A stretch of 64,000 nucleotides of DNA from Reichenbachiella sp. 5M10 (GCF_002742335.1 NZ_MDGR01000007.1:624501-688500); one strand, 5' to 3'; positions 44,061 to 52,871 are shown, counted from the first letter of the stretch. Numbers and translations: made by a program. Notes: generated by a model from the sequence alone, not told the origin.

Positions 44061-45131
44061 CTAAGTAGTATCGAAAGAAGACAAGAAAAAGGGGTGATTT
44101 TTTAGTTCTTTTTTCTGATTTGGGGTCAAATGGTTGTCTTTGATGATGATATCGATCGAAAGAGGTTTTTTGGCACGACCGATAAGGCCAGGTCGAACGC
44201 TGGATAGGAGTGTGCGAAGTGGGGATTTTTTGTCCGCTAGAATCATCGCGGTGTAGGTTCCTGTTTTGGCCAGAAGGGTCTCAATCCATGGTGCAAGAAT
44301 ATGCTCATGACCAGGTCGTATGTAGAGGTAGTCTAGAGCAAGGAAGCGATAGTTGCGGCAGATCAGTCGATTAAAGAGGGGGAGTTTGCCGAGGATGTTT
44401 AGGAGTATTTTGCCCGAAAGGGCGGGAAGACTGTGTACGATCCAAGATTCAGGGTTGGCTTGTGCGCCTGCGAGGATTTGTCCTGATGCGTCACGGACGA
44501 CGTAGTATTGCTCTCGGTAAAATAGATTCTCAGTAGAGTAGGAAGAGTAGCGGGCGTAGTAGGTATGTAAGAGTTTTTTTACCTCTTCGTGATCGATGGA
44601 GTCGATTCGCTGGCAGTTGAGCCGCTCCTTTGGGAAGAGGCGACCAAGCATGTGTGTGTTGAAACTTCGAATTTTTTCAAAGCCAAATTCTTCGCACAAG
44701 AGGGCGGATCGGACATTGTTGGGGTCGACATAGGCATAGAAGTAATTGGGATGGGATGGATTTGGCATGATTTCTTGCCCAGACAGCACGCTGTGCACTT
44801 CTGTTTTGATGCTGTTTTTTTTGGAGTGGACGGTCGTTTTGCGGTGATTGACACGCAGCTGGTCCAAAAAAGAGAAATAGCGTACGTAGAAACTAGTGAC
44901 GGGCTGTTGGTCGAGTCTGCTGCTGCGCTCACAAAAGCAGCAAACGCCCAAGGTGCGGTGTGATTTGGAGAGGGATAGCAGGTGTGGTCGAGTGATATGG
45001 CTGAGTTTGTCACGTGTGGACAATTGCTGGTAGACAGGAGATTCATTGGGCGTACCGATTCGATTTTGGGCGAGTAGTGCTTTGGCTTCTTCGCCTATGG
45101 ATTGGCTGATATGTAGTAGTCGTAGGGGCAT
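44061..45131 (-). CDS. GNAT-like N-acetyltransferase (tentative), 356 aa
   Basis: The central part (YFYAYVDPNNVRSALLCEEFGFEKIRSFNTHMLGRLFP) resembles the late strands and the N..S..L.E..GF motif of GNAT acetyltransferases. The C-terminal half (QYYVVRDASGQILAGAQANPESW..., ALDYLYIRPGHEHILAPWIETLLAKTGTYTAMILAD) looks like a second GNAT lobe. Both are consistent with a tandem-GNAT protein. The acyl-CoA-binding glycine motif is not obvious, so activity is uncertain. It stands alone between minus-strand genes. Confidence 0.5.
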   Translation of the reverse strand: MPLRLLHISQSIGEEAKALLAQNRIGTPNESPVYQQLSTRDKLSHITRPHLLSLSKSHRTLGVCCFCERSSRLDQQPVTSFYVRYFSFLDQLRVNHRKTTVHSKKNSIKTEVHSVLSGQEIMPNPSHPNYFYAYVDPNNVRSALLCEEFGFEKIRSFNTHMLGRLFPKERLNCQRIDSIDHEEVKKLLHTYYARYSSYSTENLFYREQYYVVRDASGQILAGAQANPESWIVHSLPALSGKILLNILGKLPLFNRLICRNYRFLALDYLYIRPGHEHILAPWIETLLAKTGTYTAMILADKKSPLRTLLSSVRPGLIGRAKKPLSIDIIIKDNHLTPNQKKELKNHPFFLSSFDTT

Positions 45132-45339
45132 GAAGGGGGTAAATGTTGCTAGGCTCTGTTTTGTGATATATCGTGTCGAATATAAAGTATCGTTTTCAAA
45201 GTTTCTAAAAAGAAGGATAAAGGGAAGCTGTCATATGTTGATCAGTCATATGGAACTATTCTCGCTACGACGGGGTTGAAACAGTGATTTGCGCAAGTCG
45301 CACATTGATAAAAACTATAATTCAATCCAAATAAACACG

Positions 45340-45885
45340 ATGAAAGTAGAGCAAGGACAAAAAGCACCTGATTTTAACGTACAAGATATTTATGGCAAGA
45401 CAGTGCGACTGTCGGATTTTAAGGGGAAGAAGGTGCTCTTGAGTTTCTTTAGGGATGTGAGTTGTCCTTTTTGTAATTTGAGGGTGCGAGATCTCTCCAA
45501 TCGGCGTGAGCAACTGGAGGCAGAGGGGCTTCAGATGATTTTCTTTTTTGAGAGCTCGGCGGAGGTATTGACCAACAGTCTTTTGCATCAGAAGGCTTCT
45601 CCGATACCTTTGGTAGGAGATCCTGACAAGGCCATCTATGCGCAGTATGGTGTCGAATCATCAGCGCTCAAGATGATGAAGACGTTTTTTCAAACTGGTG
45701 CGATATCGGCCATGAAAGATGGTGCAACGATAGAGGTGGCACAGACCAAAGATAAAGCGAGTATGACTTTGATTCCTGCAGACTTTTTGATCGATGAAAA
45801 ACAAATGCTTCATACTGCTCACTACGGGGGACATATTCGTGATCATATCACGGTCAGCGAATTAGAAAAATTTGTAAAGTCTTAG
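45340..45885 (+). CDS. AhpC/TSA-family peroxiredoxin-like protein
   Basis: A 181-aa thioredoxin-fold protein (GQKAPDFNVQDIYGKTVRLSDFKGKKVLLSFFRDVSCPFCNLRVRDL). A CPFC motif at residues 42-45 replaces the usual peroxidatic T-x-x-C, as in the peroxiredoxin-like subgroup of AhpC/TSA proteins. The C-terminal TLIPADFLIDEKQMLHTAHYGGHIRDH fits this subgroup. Likely a cytosolic thiol peroxidase or disulfide reductase. The ATG 45340 start matches the conserved family N-terminus. Confidence 0.85.
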   Translation: MKVEQGQKAPDFNVQDIYGKTVRLSDFKGKKVLLSFFRDVSCPFCNLRVRDLSNRREQLEAEGLQMIFFFESSAEVLTNSLLHQKASPIPLVGDPDKAIYAQYGVESSALKMMKTFFQTGAISAMKDGATIEVAQTKDKASMTLIPADFLIDEKQMLHTAHYGGHIRDHITVSELEKFVKS

Positions 45886-45930
45886 TAGCTTGTTGGTTTG
45901 AGGAGGCGCTAGGCGTCAAACTGACAGACT

Positions 45931-47406
45931 ATGGAGATGAGAATTAGACAGGTCATATATCTTTTGTTGGGACCAGGCGCTGTACTGGTTTTGTGGGTAA
46001 TGGGTCGGCCAGAGACCATGACCGAAGAGGCTTTTGCGGTGCTGTGTGTGACGGTGTGGATGGCGAGTTGGTGGGTGACCGAAGCTGTACCGATTGCTGT
46101 GACAGCCCTGCTGCCTATTGTTTTGTTTCCAATGACTGGAGCGATGGATATTGCATCGACGACTGCTGCGTTTGGACACAAATATGTCTTCTTGTATTTG
46201 GGAGGTTTTGTGTTGGCTATTGCCATCGAACGCTGGGGGCTACACCGTCGCGTCGCTTTGTTTTTGATCCATTTGATTGGGACCAATGTACAAGGTATAG
46301 TATTGGGGTTTATGGTTGCGACGGCTTTTTTGTCTATGTGGATCTCCAATACGGCCACCTCTGTGATGATGCTGCCTATTGGTATGGCGATTGTGTCGCA
46401 GTTCAAACACAATGCCGGTGAAGATCATCCCGATACCCAGCGCTTTGGCAAGGTACTCATGCTGGCGATCGCATACAGTGCATCGATAGGAGGAGTGGCT
46501 ACTCTGATCGGTACACCGCCCAATCTAGTGCTAGCTGGTGTGCTCGAACAAACCTATGGTGTGAAGCTGAGCTTTTTTCAGTGGTTGCAGCTTGGGTTAC
46601 CGATATCGGTATTGCTGTTGGTAATCTGTTGGTGTTATTTGACTCATCATGCTTTTCGCTTTTCGCAAAAATCATTTCCAGGAGGTAGAGAGGAAGTCAA
46701 CCGTATGCGTGGTGCCCTGGGCAGGATGAGTACCGAAGAAAAGCGCGTACTCGTGGTGTTTGTGTTGACCGCTTCGGCGTGGATGTTTCGTTCGCTGTTG
46801 CAGCGATGGGTTCCGGCACTCGATGATACGATCATCGCGATGATAGCTGCTTTGGTGCTGTTTGTGATTCCCGCTGGTAGTGAGAACCGAAGATTGATTG
46901 TGTGGGAAGAAGCGGTGAAGTTGCCTTGGGGTATTATTTTACTCTTTGGGGGAGGCATGGCGTTGGCCAAGGGGTTTGCTGTGACGGGACTTGCTCAATG
47001 GATCGCTGCGCAAATGACTCAGCTAGACGGGGTTTCTTTGTTGGTGCTGATACTGATCCTTGTGACGATGGTCAACTTCCTCACAGAGGTGACTTCTAAT
47101 CTAGCTACTACTGCGATGCTCCTGCCTGTGCTTGCACCGATGGCGCTGGCGTTTGACCTGCATCCATTGATGATCATGGTGCCTGTGACGATCGCCGCAT
47201 CTTGTGCCTTCATGTTGCCCGTGGCTACCCCACCCAATGCCGTAGTGTTTGGGGCAGGATATCTACAGATCAAAGATATGCTGCGAGCGGGCATCTGGCT
47301 CAATTTACTGTCTGTTTTGTTGATTACCCTGTTTGTTTACTTTCTGCTTCCTCATGTTTGGGGTATTGATCCCCATGTTTTTCCTGTGGATTTCATGAGG
47401 GAATAA
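45931..47406 (+). CDS. SLC13/DASS family anion symporter
   Basis: A 491-aa transporter with about a dozen membrane helices. The paired DASS signatures are present: SNTATSVMMLPIG in the first half and TSNLATTAMLLPVLAPMA in the second, with GTPPNLVLAGV and ATPPNAVVFGAGY after them. These form the sodium and substrate sites for dicarboxylates such as succinate; sulfate-type substrates cannot be excluded. It is followed after three bases by a 50-codon frame. Confidence 0.92.
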   Translation: MEMRIRQVIYLLLGPGAVLVLWVMGRPETMTEEAFAVLCVTVWMASWWVTEAVPIAVTALLPIVLFPMTGAMDIASTTAAFGHKYVFLYLGGFVLAIAIERWGLHRRVALFLIHLIGTNVQGIVLGFMVATAFLSMWISNTATSVMMLPIGMAIVSQFKHNAGEDHPDTQRFGKVLMLAIAYSASIGGVATLIGTPPNLVLAGVLEQTYGVKLSFFQWLQLGLPISVLLLVICWCYLTHHAFRFSQKSFPGGREEVNRMRGALGRMSTEEKRVLVVFVLTASAWMFRSLLQRWVPALDDTIIAMIAALVLFVIPAGSENRRLIVWEEAVKLPWGIILLFGGGMALAKGFAVTGLAQWIAAQMTQLDGVSLLVLILILVTMVNFLTEVTSNLATTAMLLPVLAPMALAFDLHPLMIMVPVTIAASCAFMLPVATPPNAVVFGAGYLQIKDMLRAGIWLNLLSVLLITLFVYFLLPHVWGIDPHVFPVDFMRE

Positions 47407-47409
47407 GGG

Positions 47410-47562
47410 ATGTCGAAATTGCTTTTTGATATTCCTTATTCCGACCGTTTAGATCCTGTTTTAGAAAGATGTGAGGGGTCGCTACATCACAAAAGCATTG
47501 ACGAATTTTGGGCCATGAATCTCGCAGTGATTTTGGATCAATCTCTCAGAAATACAGAGTGA
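47410..47562 (+). CDS. possible small protein, 50 aa
   Basis: ATG 47410, three bases after the transporter stop, opens a 50-codon frame (MSKLLFDIPYSDRLDPVLER..., ending LDQSLRNTE). Composition is protein-like and soluble, with mixed charged and hydrophobic residues. There is no recognised family. The position suggests translational coupling to the transporter. It is too short to be confident, and it could be chance. Confidence 0.3.
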   Translation: MSKLLFDIPYSDRLDPVLERCEGSLHHKSIDEFWAMNLAVILDQSLRNTE

Positions 47563-47596
47563 TCCTATGTGGCGGTCGATTCACAAAGCGACAAAC

Positions 47597-47626
47597 AAAA
47601 AAGCTCGGCACATGCCGAGCTTTTTT
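47597..47626 (-). terminator. intrinsic terminator of the tRNA operon
   Basis: AAAAAAGCTCGGCA and TGCCGAGCTTTTTT form a symmetric strong stem six bases beyond the 3' end of tRNA-Pro(GGG). On the minus strand it ends in a T run. Confidence 0.9.
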
Positions 47627-47631
47627 GTTTG

Positions 47632-47705
47632 TCGGGATGACAGGATTTGAACCTGCGACCCCTCGCCCCCCAGGCGAGTACTCTACCGGACTGAGCCACA
47701 TCCCG
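47632..47705 (-). tRNA. tRNA-Pro (anticodon GGG)
   Basis: A 74-base cloverleaf with acceptor CGGGATG/CATCCCG, anticodon stem CTCGC/GCGAG with loop CTGGGGG, and T arm GCAGGTTCAAATCCTGT. CCA is not encoded. Last gene of the four-tRNA operon. Confidence 0.95.
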
Positions 47706-47781
47706 AAACTATGAAAAGGTTCTTTTCATGAGGCTGTAAATTTATAGTGATCGAAGGCTAATCTACAAGCGAAATGAAAAA

Positions 47782-47808
47782 GAAAAAGCCACTCTAGAGA
47801 GTGGCTTT
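47782..47808 (-). terminator. hairpin between the two tRNA-Pro genes
   Basis: AAAGCCACTCT pairs with AGAGTGGCTTT, and the minus strand continues into TTTTCT. It resembles an intrinsic terminator located between tRNA-Pro(TGG) and tRNA-Pro(GGG), so partial termination or a processing signal is possible. Confidence 0.7.
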
Positions 47809-47813
47809 CAAAG

Positions 47814-47888
47814 TCGGGGCGGCAGGATTCGAACCTGCGACCCCCTGGTCCCAAACCAGGTACGCTAACCGGACTGCGCTACGCCCCG
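47814..47888 (-). tRNA. tRNA-Pro (anticodon TGG)
   Basis: A 75-base cloverleaf with acceptor CGGGGCG/CGCCCCG, anticodon stem CCTGG/CCAGG with loop TTTGGGA, and T arm GCAGGTTCGAATCCTGC. Discriminator A; CCA not encoded. Confidence 0.95.
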
Positions 47889-47924
47889 AAACCGACTGCC
47901 ACCGGTTATTGTTGGCAATCTTTG

Positions 47925-47998
47925 TGATCCGCTCAGGACTCGAACCTGAAACCTACTGCTTAGAAGGCAGTTGCTCTATCCAGTTGAGCTAGCAGACC
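47925..47998 (-). tRNA. tRNA-Arg (anticodon TCT)
   Basis: A 74-base cloverleaf. Acceptor GGTCTGC pairs with GCGGATC with two G-T wobbles; anticodon stem ACTGC/GCAGT with loop CTTCTAA; T arm TCAGGTTCGAGTCCTGA. Discriminator A. Confidence 0.93.
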
Positions 47999-48011
47999 GT
48001 GATCATTTTTG

Positions 48012-48100
48012 CGGAGAGAGGGGGATTCGAACCCCCGGAACGGTTTAACCCGTTCGCATGTTTAGCAAACATGTGGTTTCAGCCACTCACCCACCTCTCC
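48012..48100 (-). tRNA. tRNA-Ser (anticodon GCT)
   Basis: An 89-base class II tRNA with a long variable arm (GAACGGGTTAAACCGTTC). Anticodon stem CATGT/ACATG with loop TTGCTAA, T arm GGGGGTTCGAATCCCCC, acceptor GGAGAGG with TCTCTCC and discriminator G. It is the first gene of the tRNA operon. Confidence 0.95.
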
Positions 48101-48158
48101 GGGACAATAATCTCCCTCGTTTTCCTTGAAGTTTTGTGTACCTCTCAAAAACGAGATG

Positions 48159-48191
48159 CAAATATAGCATAACAATTTCGAGAACTGCAAA
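48159..48191 (-). promoter_or_regulatory. promoter of the tRNA Ser-Arg-Pro-Pro operon
   Basis: On the minus strand TTTG (48191-48188), a 21-base spacer and TATATTTG (48166-48159) match the Bacteroidota consensus exactly. Transcription would start near 48152, giving a leader of about 50 bases before tRNA-Ser. Confidence 0.7.
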
Positions 48192-48263
48192 GCGGAATTG
48201 AAAAATAGGCCAAAAAAAGAGAGAATATTTTATAAGCCTTTGATTCCGTTGATTTTACTGTTC

Positions 48264-48605
48264 TTACAAAATTTCGAGTACGTTTTCAGGTGGTCGTCCG
48301 ATGATCGCTTTTCCATTTTTGATCACAATCGGACGTTCGATCAAAATTGGGTTTTGGACCATGATATTGATCCATTCCTCGTCGTTGTGTTTTTGGTTTT
48401 TATATTGCTCTTTGAATATTTTTTCACCTTTTCGGATGAGCTCTAGAGGAGTGAGACCGAGCAGCGATAGGACCTCTGACAATTCCTCCTTGCTTGGTAC
48501 GGTTTTGAGATATTCGATGATTTCGATATCCTCGTTGTGTTCTTGGAGTAGGGAGAGGGTGTTTCTGCTTTTTCCGCAGCGGGGGTTGTGATATATTTTA
48601 GTCAT
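48264..48605 (-). CDS. arsC: ArsC-family arsenate reductase (glutaredoxin type)
   Basis: A 113-aa protein of the ArsC/Spx/YffB fold. Cys10 in NPRCGKSRNTLSLL is the active-site position, and the substrate-site region IERPIVIKNGKAIIGRPPENV is intact. Arsenate reduction with glutathione/glutaredoxin is the family role, though housekeeping members of this group may act elsewhere. The gene overlaps the upstream UMF1 transporter gene by eight bases. It is not linked to arsA at 2.2 kb. Confidence 0.85.
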   Translation of the reverse strand: MTKIYHNPRCGKSRNTLSLLQEHNEDIEIIEYLKTVPSKEELSEVLSLLGLTPLELIRKGEKIFKEQYKNQKHNDEEWINIMVQNPILIERPIVIKNGKAIIGRPPENVLEIL

Positions 48606-49902
48606 TTGTAGTTTGTTTGGTGGGGCCTTGGAGCTGGGTAGTGATCAAGGTCACAAGCCCTATACCAAAGAAGATCGTCATGAATAGGATAGAATTTCTC
48701 ATCGTGCCTGTGAGGCTGAGGATGTATCCGTAGGTGAAGGTCCCCAGTACGGTGGCGAGCTTTTCAGTCACGTCGTAGAAACTAAAGTAAGACGCGGTAT
48801 CTCTGGTGCCTTCTGGGATGAGTTTGGAGTAGGTCGATCGAGAGATGGATTGGATCCCTCCCATGACGAGTCCAAGCAATGCTGCCAAGCCATAGAAGGC
48901 AGTCTTGTCGTGGATCAAATAGGCAATCACACAGATGCTGAGCCAGATCACTACAGCGATGATGATTGAGGTCTTGTTTCCTTTTTTGCTGGAGATCCCC
49001 GAGAAGAGGTAAGCCCCCGCTATGGCCACCAGTTGGATGATGAGGATGACAAGAATCATCTCGACGGATTCCATACCGATCTCTTGTGCAGCGAATAGTG
49101 GAGCGAGGAGCATGACGGATTGGACCCCCATGCTGTAGAAGAAGAAGGACGAAAGGAACCGTATTGAATGAATGTTTTGTTTGAGATTTTTAAAGACTTT
49201 TTGGAGTTCTCGAAATCCTGAGCTGAGGACTGCGGAGGTGATTTTGTTTTTGGTCGGTTGATCTTTGAGTTTAGCGAAAGCGATATGAGCAAAGCCAAAC
49301 CACCACAGCCCGACGATGAGAAAGACGAATTTGGTGGCACTCCCTGCTCCGTCAAAACCAAAGGTCTCAGGCATCTGGACGAGTACCAAACTCACGATGA
49401 GCAAGAGGACACTGCCAATGTATCCCATGGAGAATCCCCGAGCACTGACTTTGTCCATCATTGATTCTGAGGCGATTTCAGGTAAAAAAGCGTTGTAGAA
49501 TACTACGGAAGAAGCATAGCCGATGCTAGCGGTCATTGCTAGAAGGATGCCGAGCTCGATGTTGCTCCCGTCGAAAAAGAACAAGCCCATGCAGGCCACC
49601 GATCCGAGATAGGTAAAGAAGCGCATGTAGGATTTTTTGGCACCTCGGTAATCTGCGATCCCAGATAGGACGGGGTAGAGCAGTACCGCGACCAAAAAGG
49701 AGAGAGAGATCGCATAGGAATAGAGTACAGAATTTTCGATTTGGAGACCGAAGAACTCGACAAGTGAACCTCCAAAAGCAGCTTCGGTGGCATTGGTGTA
49801 ATAAATTGGAAAAATGGCCGTAGTGACGATGAGGTTGTACACTGAATTGGCCCAGTCATAAGAGCACCATGCGTTGATGGTTTTTTTGTCGTCTAGATTC
49901 AT
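48598..49902 (-). CDS. UMF1-type major facilitator superfamily transporter
   Basis: A 434-aa protein with about twelve membrane helices. The start NAWCSYDWANSVYNLIVTTAIFPIYYTNAT and the loop YNAFLPEIASESMMDKVSARGFSMGYIGSVLLL match the Atg22/UMF1 family of MFS transporters, which in eukaryotes export amino acids from vacuoles. The bacterial substrate is unknown. It probably forms an operon with arsC. Confidence 0.88.
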   Translation of the reverse strand: MNLDDKKTINAWCSYDWANSVYNLIVTTAIFPIYYTNATEAAFGGSLVEFFGLQIENSVLYSYAISLSFLVAVLLYPVLSGIADYRGAKKSYMRFFTYLGSVACMGLFFFDGSNIELGILLAMTASIGYASSVVFYNAFLPEIASESMMDKVSARGFSMGYIGSVLLLIVSLVLVQMPETFGFDGAGSATKFVFLIVGLWWFGFAHIAFAKLKDQPTKNKITSAVLSSGFRELQKVFKNLKQNIHSIRFLSSFFFYSMGVQSVMLLAPLFAAQEIGMESVEMILVILIIQLVAIAGAYLFSGISSKKGNKTSIIIAVVIWLSICVIAYLIHDKTAFYGLAALLGLVMGGIQSISRSTYSKLIPEGTRDTASYFSFYDVTEKLATVLGTFTYGYILSLTGTMRNSILFMTIFFGIGLVTLITTQLQGPTKQTTND

Positions 49903-50027
49903 GACGCCAAGATATTTAATTTTGCTCGTAAAGGGGAGGAGTCAATTTTAAATTAGAATTAAAACTACTCGGATATGGATTTTCTTAATTTGTCAGTAAT
50001 ATTGAGCCCAAATTATATCAGCTAAAA

Positions 50028-50228
50028 ATGAGCAGTCAAACACGATCTACTTTAAAACTAATCGCCATCGTCATCGTCCTATTGATGGTACTCATGCAAC
50101 TCAATGTCGTCATTATCCCTTTCCTGGTTACGTACAAGTTTTGGATGATGGTAGGGGCATTTGTGATTCTACTGATTGCTTCTACCTGATTGCTTCTAGT
50201 TTTGGAGGAGGTAGTGTCGTTGGATGAA
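50028..50228 (+). CDS. small membrane protein, possibly frameshifted
   Basis: ATG 50028 opens a frame with two hydrophobic helices (LKLIAIVIVLLMVLMQLNVV and PFLVTYKFWMMVGAF). After Phe45 the frame turns polar and Cys-rich (CDSTDCFY) and overlaps the convergent hydrolase gene. Removing one T from the TTTT at 50160-50163 would instead continue hydrophobically (FVILLIAST) and stop at 50188-50190, just before the hydrolase stop. A one-base frameshift or sequencing error is therefore likely. Function unknown. Confidence 0.5.
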
Positions 50229-51185
50229 ATCTACCAGCCATAATTGTACGCTGTCCTTTTGACTTGGAGTAGCTTGACGAAAGGCGTGGCCTGTCCCCTC
50301 TAGTTCATGAAATTCATACGGGATACCGAGTGTGTCTAGTCTTTCTTTCAAGGCGATAGATTGAGGGAAGGGGACGATCTTGTCGATGTTGCCGTGAATG
50401 ATGAGCGTCGGTGGCGCTTGTGCCGTAATGTACTGCATCGGCGAGTAGGTTTGCATGAATTGGACCGCTTTGAGACTGTCACTCCTTGGATCAAAGCCAA
50501 ACAGCTGACGCGTAATGTCCAGCTCTGAACGAATAGCCGTAGGGGCTTTTTCGAGCAAGGACTGGAGACTGTCGAGCATTTGTGATTGGTAGAGAAGCTC
50601 CAGGTCTGAGGGGCCGTATACGTCGATTACGTAGTTGATGTGTGGTATTTCTAGTTCCAACGAAAAATCTTGTGGTTGCCCATAGGCAGCCATCATTGCG
50701 ATGTGTGCCCCAGCTGATTCTCCCATCAATCCCAAATTGTCCATGTCCAAACCATAGGTGTCTGCGTGCTCCTGTATCCATATCAGTGCCGAATAAGCGT
50801 CCAATACACAACCTGGAAAAGGTGAATGTGTACCATCAGCTAGTGTATAGTCAGGAGAGATGATTGTATAGCCTCGATTGCGCAGGGTGTTGATGGCTCC
50901 ATGGTAGCGGTTGACATTCAGTGCTTCTTTGCGTCCCATGACCCATGCTCCTCCATGAAAATATACCACGACAGGTGACTCGTCATGTACGACAGTTGTA
51001 GGCAAATAGATGTCCAATTTGTGCGTGTCACTATATTGGATATGGTGTAGTACTTCGCCCTGTAAGATGGGCGCCTCGTTGGCAATGAAAAAATAAGCCA
51101 GCCATACTATCACCAATCCAGATGTGGTCAACGCCAGGATGACTATGGCCTTGAGTCGCTTTTTTAGTTTGTCGCTGAGAGGCAT
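50196..51185 (-). CDS. alpha/beta hydrolase (esterase/lipase type)
   Basis: A 329-aa serine hydrolase with an N-terminal membrane anchor (about residues 12-34), oxyanion motif HGGAW (77-81), nucleophile GESAG (Ser157), and a C-terminal catalytic region with IIHGNIDKIVPF and GTGHAF (His). It resembles the hormone-sensitive lipase/BD-FAE group. It starts 12 bases after the flavin enzyme gene on the same strand, so it may act on the product of the adjacent cluster, for example by removing or transferring an acyl ester. That link is inference from position. Confidence 0.85.
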   Translation of the reverse strand: MPLSDKLKKRLKAIVILALTTSGLVIVWLAYFFIANEAPILQGEVLHHIQYSDTHKLDIYLPTTVVHDESPVVVYFHGGAWVMGRKEALNVNRYHGAINTLRNRGYTIISPDYTLADGTHSPFPGCVLDAYSALIWIQEHADTYGLDMDNLGLMGESAGAHIAMMAAYGQPQDFSLELEIPHINYVIDVYGPSDLELLYQSQMLDSLQSLLEKAPTAIRSELDITRQLFGFDPRSDSLKAVQFMQTYSPMQYITAQAPPTLIIHGNIDKIVPFPQSIALKERLDTLGIPYEFHELEGTGHAFRQATPSQKDSVQLWLVDFIQRHYLLQN

Positions 51186-51197
51186 GATTGATAGAGC

Positions 51198-52871
51198 TTA
51201 TGCATTGGAGAGGTTGTATAGCCACAGTGCTTCGATATCTGCTTTGATTGCAGGATCAGGCAATAGGCCTTTGTCTGGTGCCGTATCTATTTGATTTAGA
51301 TTCATGGTATAGGGATCGACAGGCATGTCTATCGGTGTCCCATGTACTGCATGGCTTATGTGTCTAAATAGCTCCGCTGCGAAGTTTTCGATGACTCGAA
51401 TATTGCTGGTTAATTTGTCGAGGAGTTCTGGAGTTTCATACTGTATTTCCAATCCATGGTGAAAATCACGCAAGCATGCCAAGTCAAAGGGGTCGACATA
51501 GCGATCGGCAATTGGATGAGTGTCGTGGGGCCTCCAAGCGATGAATAGGTCTTGGACTTTTTGATTGAGGATTCCTACTTGTCTACCGAGACTATCAGGG
51601 TTGGCAAACAGTGTTTTGAGTACGCGCAAGTTGGTGTAGCCCTTGTTGGTGAAAAGTAGGGTAAAAAAGGACCAATAGACTGCCCAATCCCAAAATATCT
51701 TGGCAACCATGATCTGGGTGTTGCCCATGAGCTGATACTTGTCCAGATAGGTTGGTATCCAATGTTCGAAGATGCCGAAGTGTGTTTTTTCATAGACATC
51801 CGCATGGATGAATATTGGCTCACCTGCTAAGTCACGTGTGATCAGGTCGGTGATCCAACTGTTGTTCATAGAAATGAAATCTGTACCAGGAGAGTATAGC
51901 GGGTCCAAGAATACGCCCGAGTCTCCAGTGACAGCCCATCGATCTTCGGAGTAGAGTTTGCCGCTGTGGTGGGAGTAGTGTTTGAGAAACAAGAAGTCAA
52001 GTACGTCGTCCTTGCGTGGGCCAATCTTTTCGAAGGCTTGGGGTTCATTTTTGCGTATCCATTCGAAGGCCTTGTCCTTGGTGTTGTATTCTGTAAAGTC
52101 GTGGAAGCGAGGGTCTGCTACGATCCCAACACTGGTGTTGCCTGAAGAGAGTGGGATGAACCATAGCCAGTAGCCAGTATCCATCAGGTGTACCGTACCG
52201 AGTCGTCTTAGTCCAGGTTTTAGCGTGGCGGACCATGCAGAGTCAGCGGCCCATTCCTGTACATCGATTTCGCCTTTGATGCGAAACCATGCGGCATTGA
52301 TGTTGTGATCGACAGGTTTTTGAAATCCCATCTGTCGTTTGAGGATAGCACCTCGGCCGGTACAGTCGACGGTCCATTTGGCTTGGACGGTATGTTCTTG
52401 CCCAGCGATCGTATAGGTGACCGTATGCAATGGGGTGCCAAATTCTACCGATTTGACACGGCACCCGAGTTGCAATTCATTGCCAGCTGCTTTTGAGCGT
52501 TGGATGAGTTCGTTTTCGAAACTGCCTCGGTCTAGTTGGTGACTGGGGACGGGGAGACGTTCTCTCGGTCCGAGCTCTACTCTTCTGGAGAGGTTGTCTT
52601 TGTGCTGGGGCGAAAAGAAAAATCGCAGGCCGTGCTTGGGGAGCTGTTTTGCGTCAAGATAGTCCTTGAGATTGAGCACTTCTCGCAGGTAGTAGGTACC
52701 TAGTTCGACGGTGGATTCACCGACTTTGTGTGCAGCATTGGGAGCTTCGTTTTTGCGCTGCTCGAGTATCAATATGGATATGTTGGGGTTCTCTTGTTTC
52801 AATTGCAAGGAAAGTGTCAAGCCAGCTAGGCCACCTCCCATGAGGATTACATCATATTGATCGTTAGTCAT
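51198..52871 (-). CDS. flavin-dependent halogenase-like oxidoreductase
   Basis: A 557-aa FAD enzyme. The N-terminal GGGLAGLTLS dinucleotide motif, the VGESTVELG block equivalent to the halogenase GEATVP, and GYWLWFIPLSSG, close to the W-x-W-x-I-P motif, place it in the tryptophan-halogenase-like superfamily. Some flexirubin clusters carry such enzymes for ring chlorination or oxidation. The first Trp of the motif is Tyr here, so halogenation is uncertain and a hydroxylase role is possible. It is divergent from the dialkylresorcinol genes. ATG 52871 is preferred to the TTG at 52889. Confidence 0.78.
   Translation of the reverse strand: MTNDQYDVILMGGGLAGLTLSLQLKQENPNISILILEQRKNEAPNAAHKVGESTVELGTYYLREVLNLKDYLDAKQLPKHGLRFFFSPQHKDNLSRRVELGPRERLPVPSHQLDRGSFENELIQRSKAAGNELQLGCRVKSVEFGTPLHTVTYTIAGQEHTVQAKWTVDCTGRGAILKRQMGFQKPVDHNINAAWFRIKGEIDVQEWAADSAWSATLKPGLRRLGTVHLMDTGYWLWFIPLSSGNTSVGIVADPRFHDFTEYNTKDKAFEWIRKNEPQAFEKIGPRKDDVLDFLFLKHYSHHSGKLYSEDRWAVTGDSGVFLDPLYSPGTDFISMNNSWITDLITRDLAGEPIFIHADVYEKTHFGIFEHWIPTYLDKYQLMGNTQIMVAKIFWDWAVYWSFFTLLFTNKGYTNLRVLKTLFANPDSLGRQVGILNQKVQDLFIAWRPHDTHPIADRYVDPFDLACLRDFHHGLEIQYETPELLDKLTSNIRVIENFAAELFRHISHAVHGTPIDMPVDPYTMNLNQIDTAPDKGLLPDPAIKADIEALWLYNLSNA

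Noticed and set aside
47508-47992. Plus-strand open frames with MTGFEPATPRPPGEYSTGLSH-like pieces (shortened) over the tRNA genes
   Set aside because: These are translations across antisense tRNA sequence, a well-known false gene type; the tRNAs explain them.
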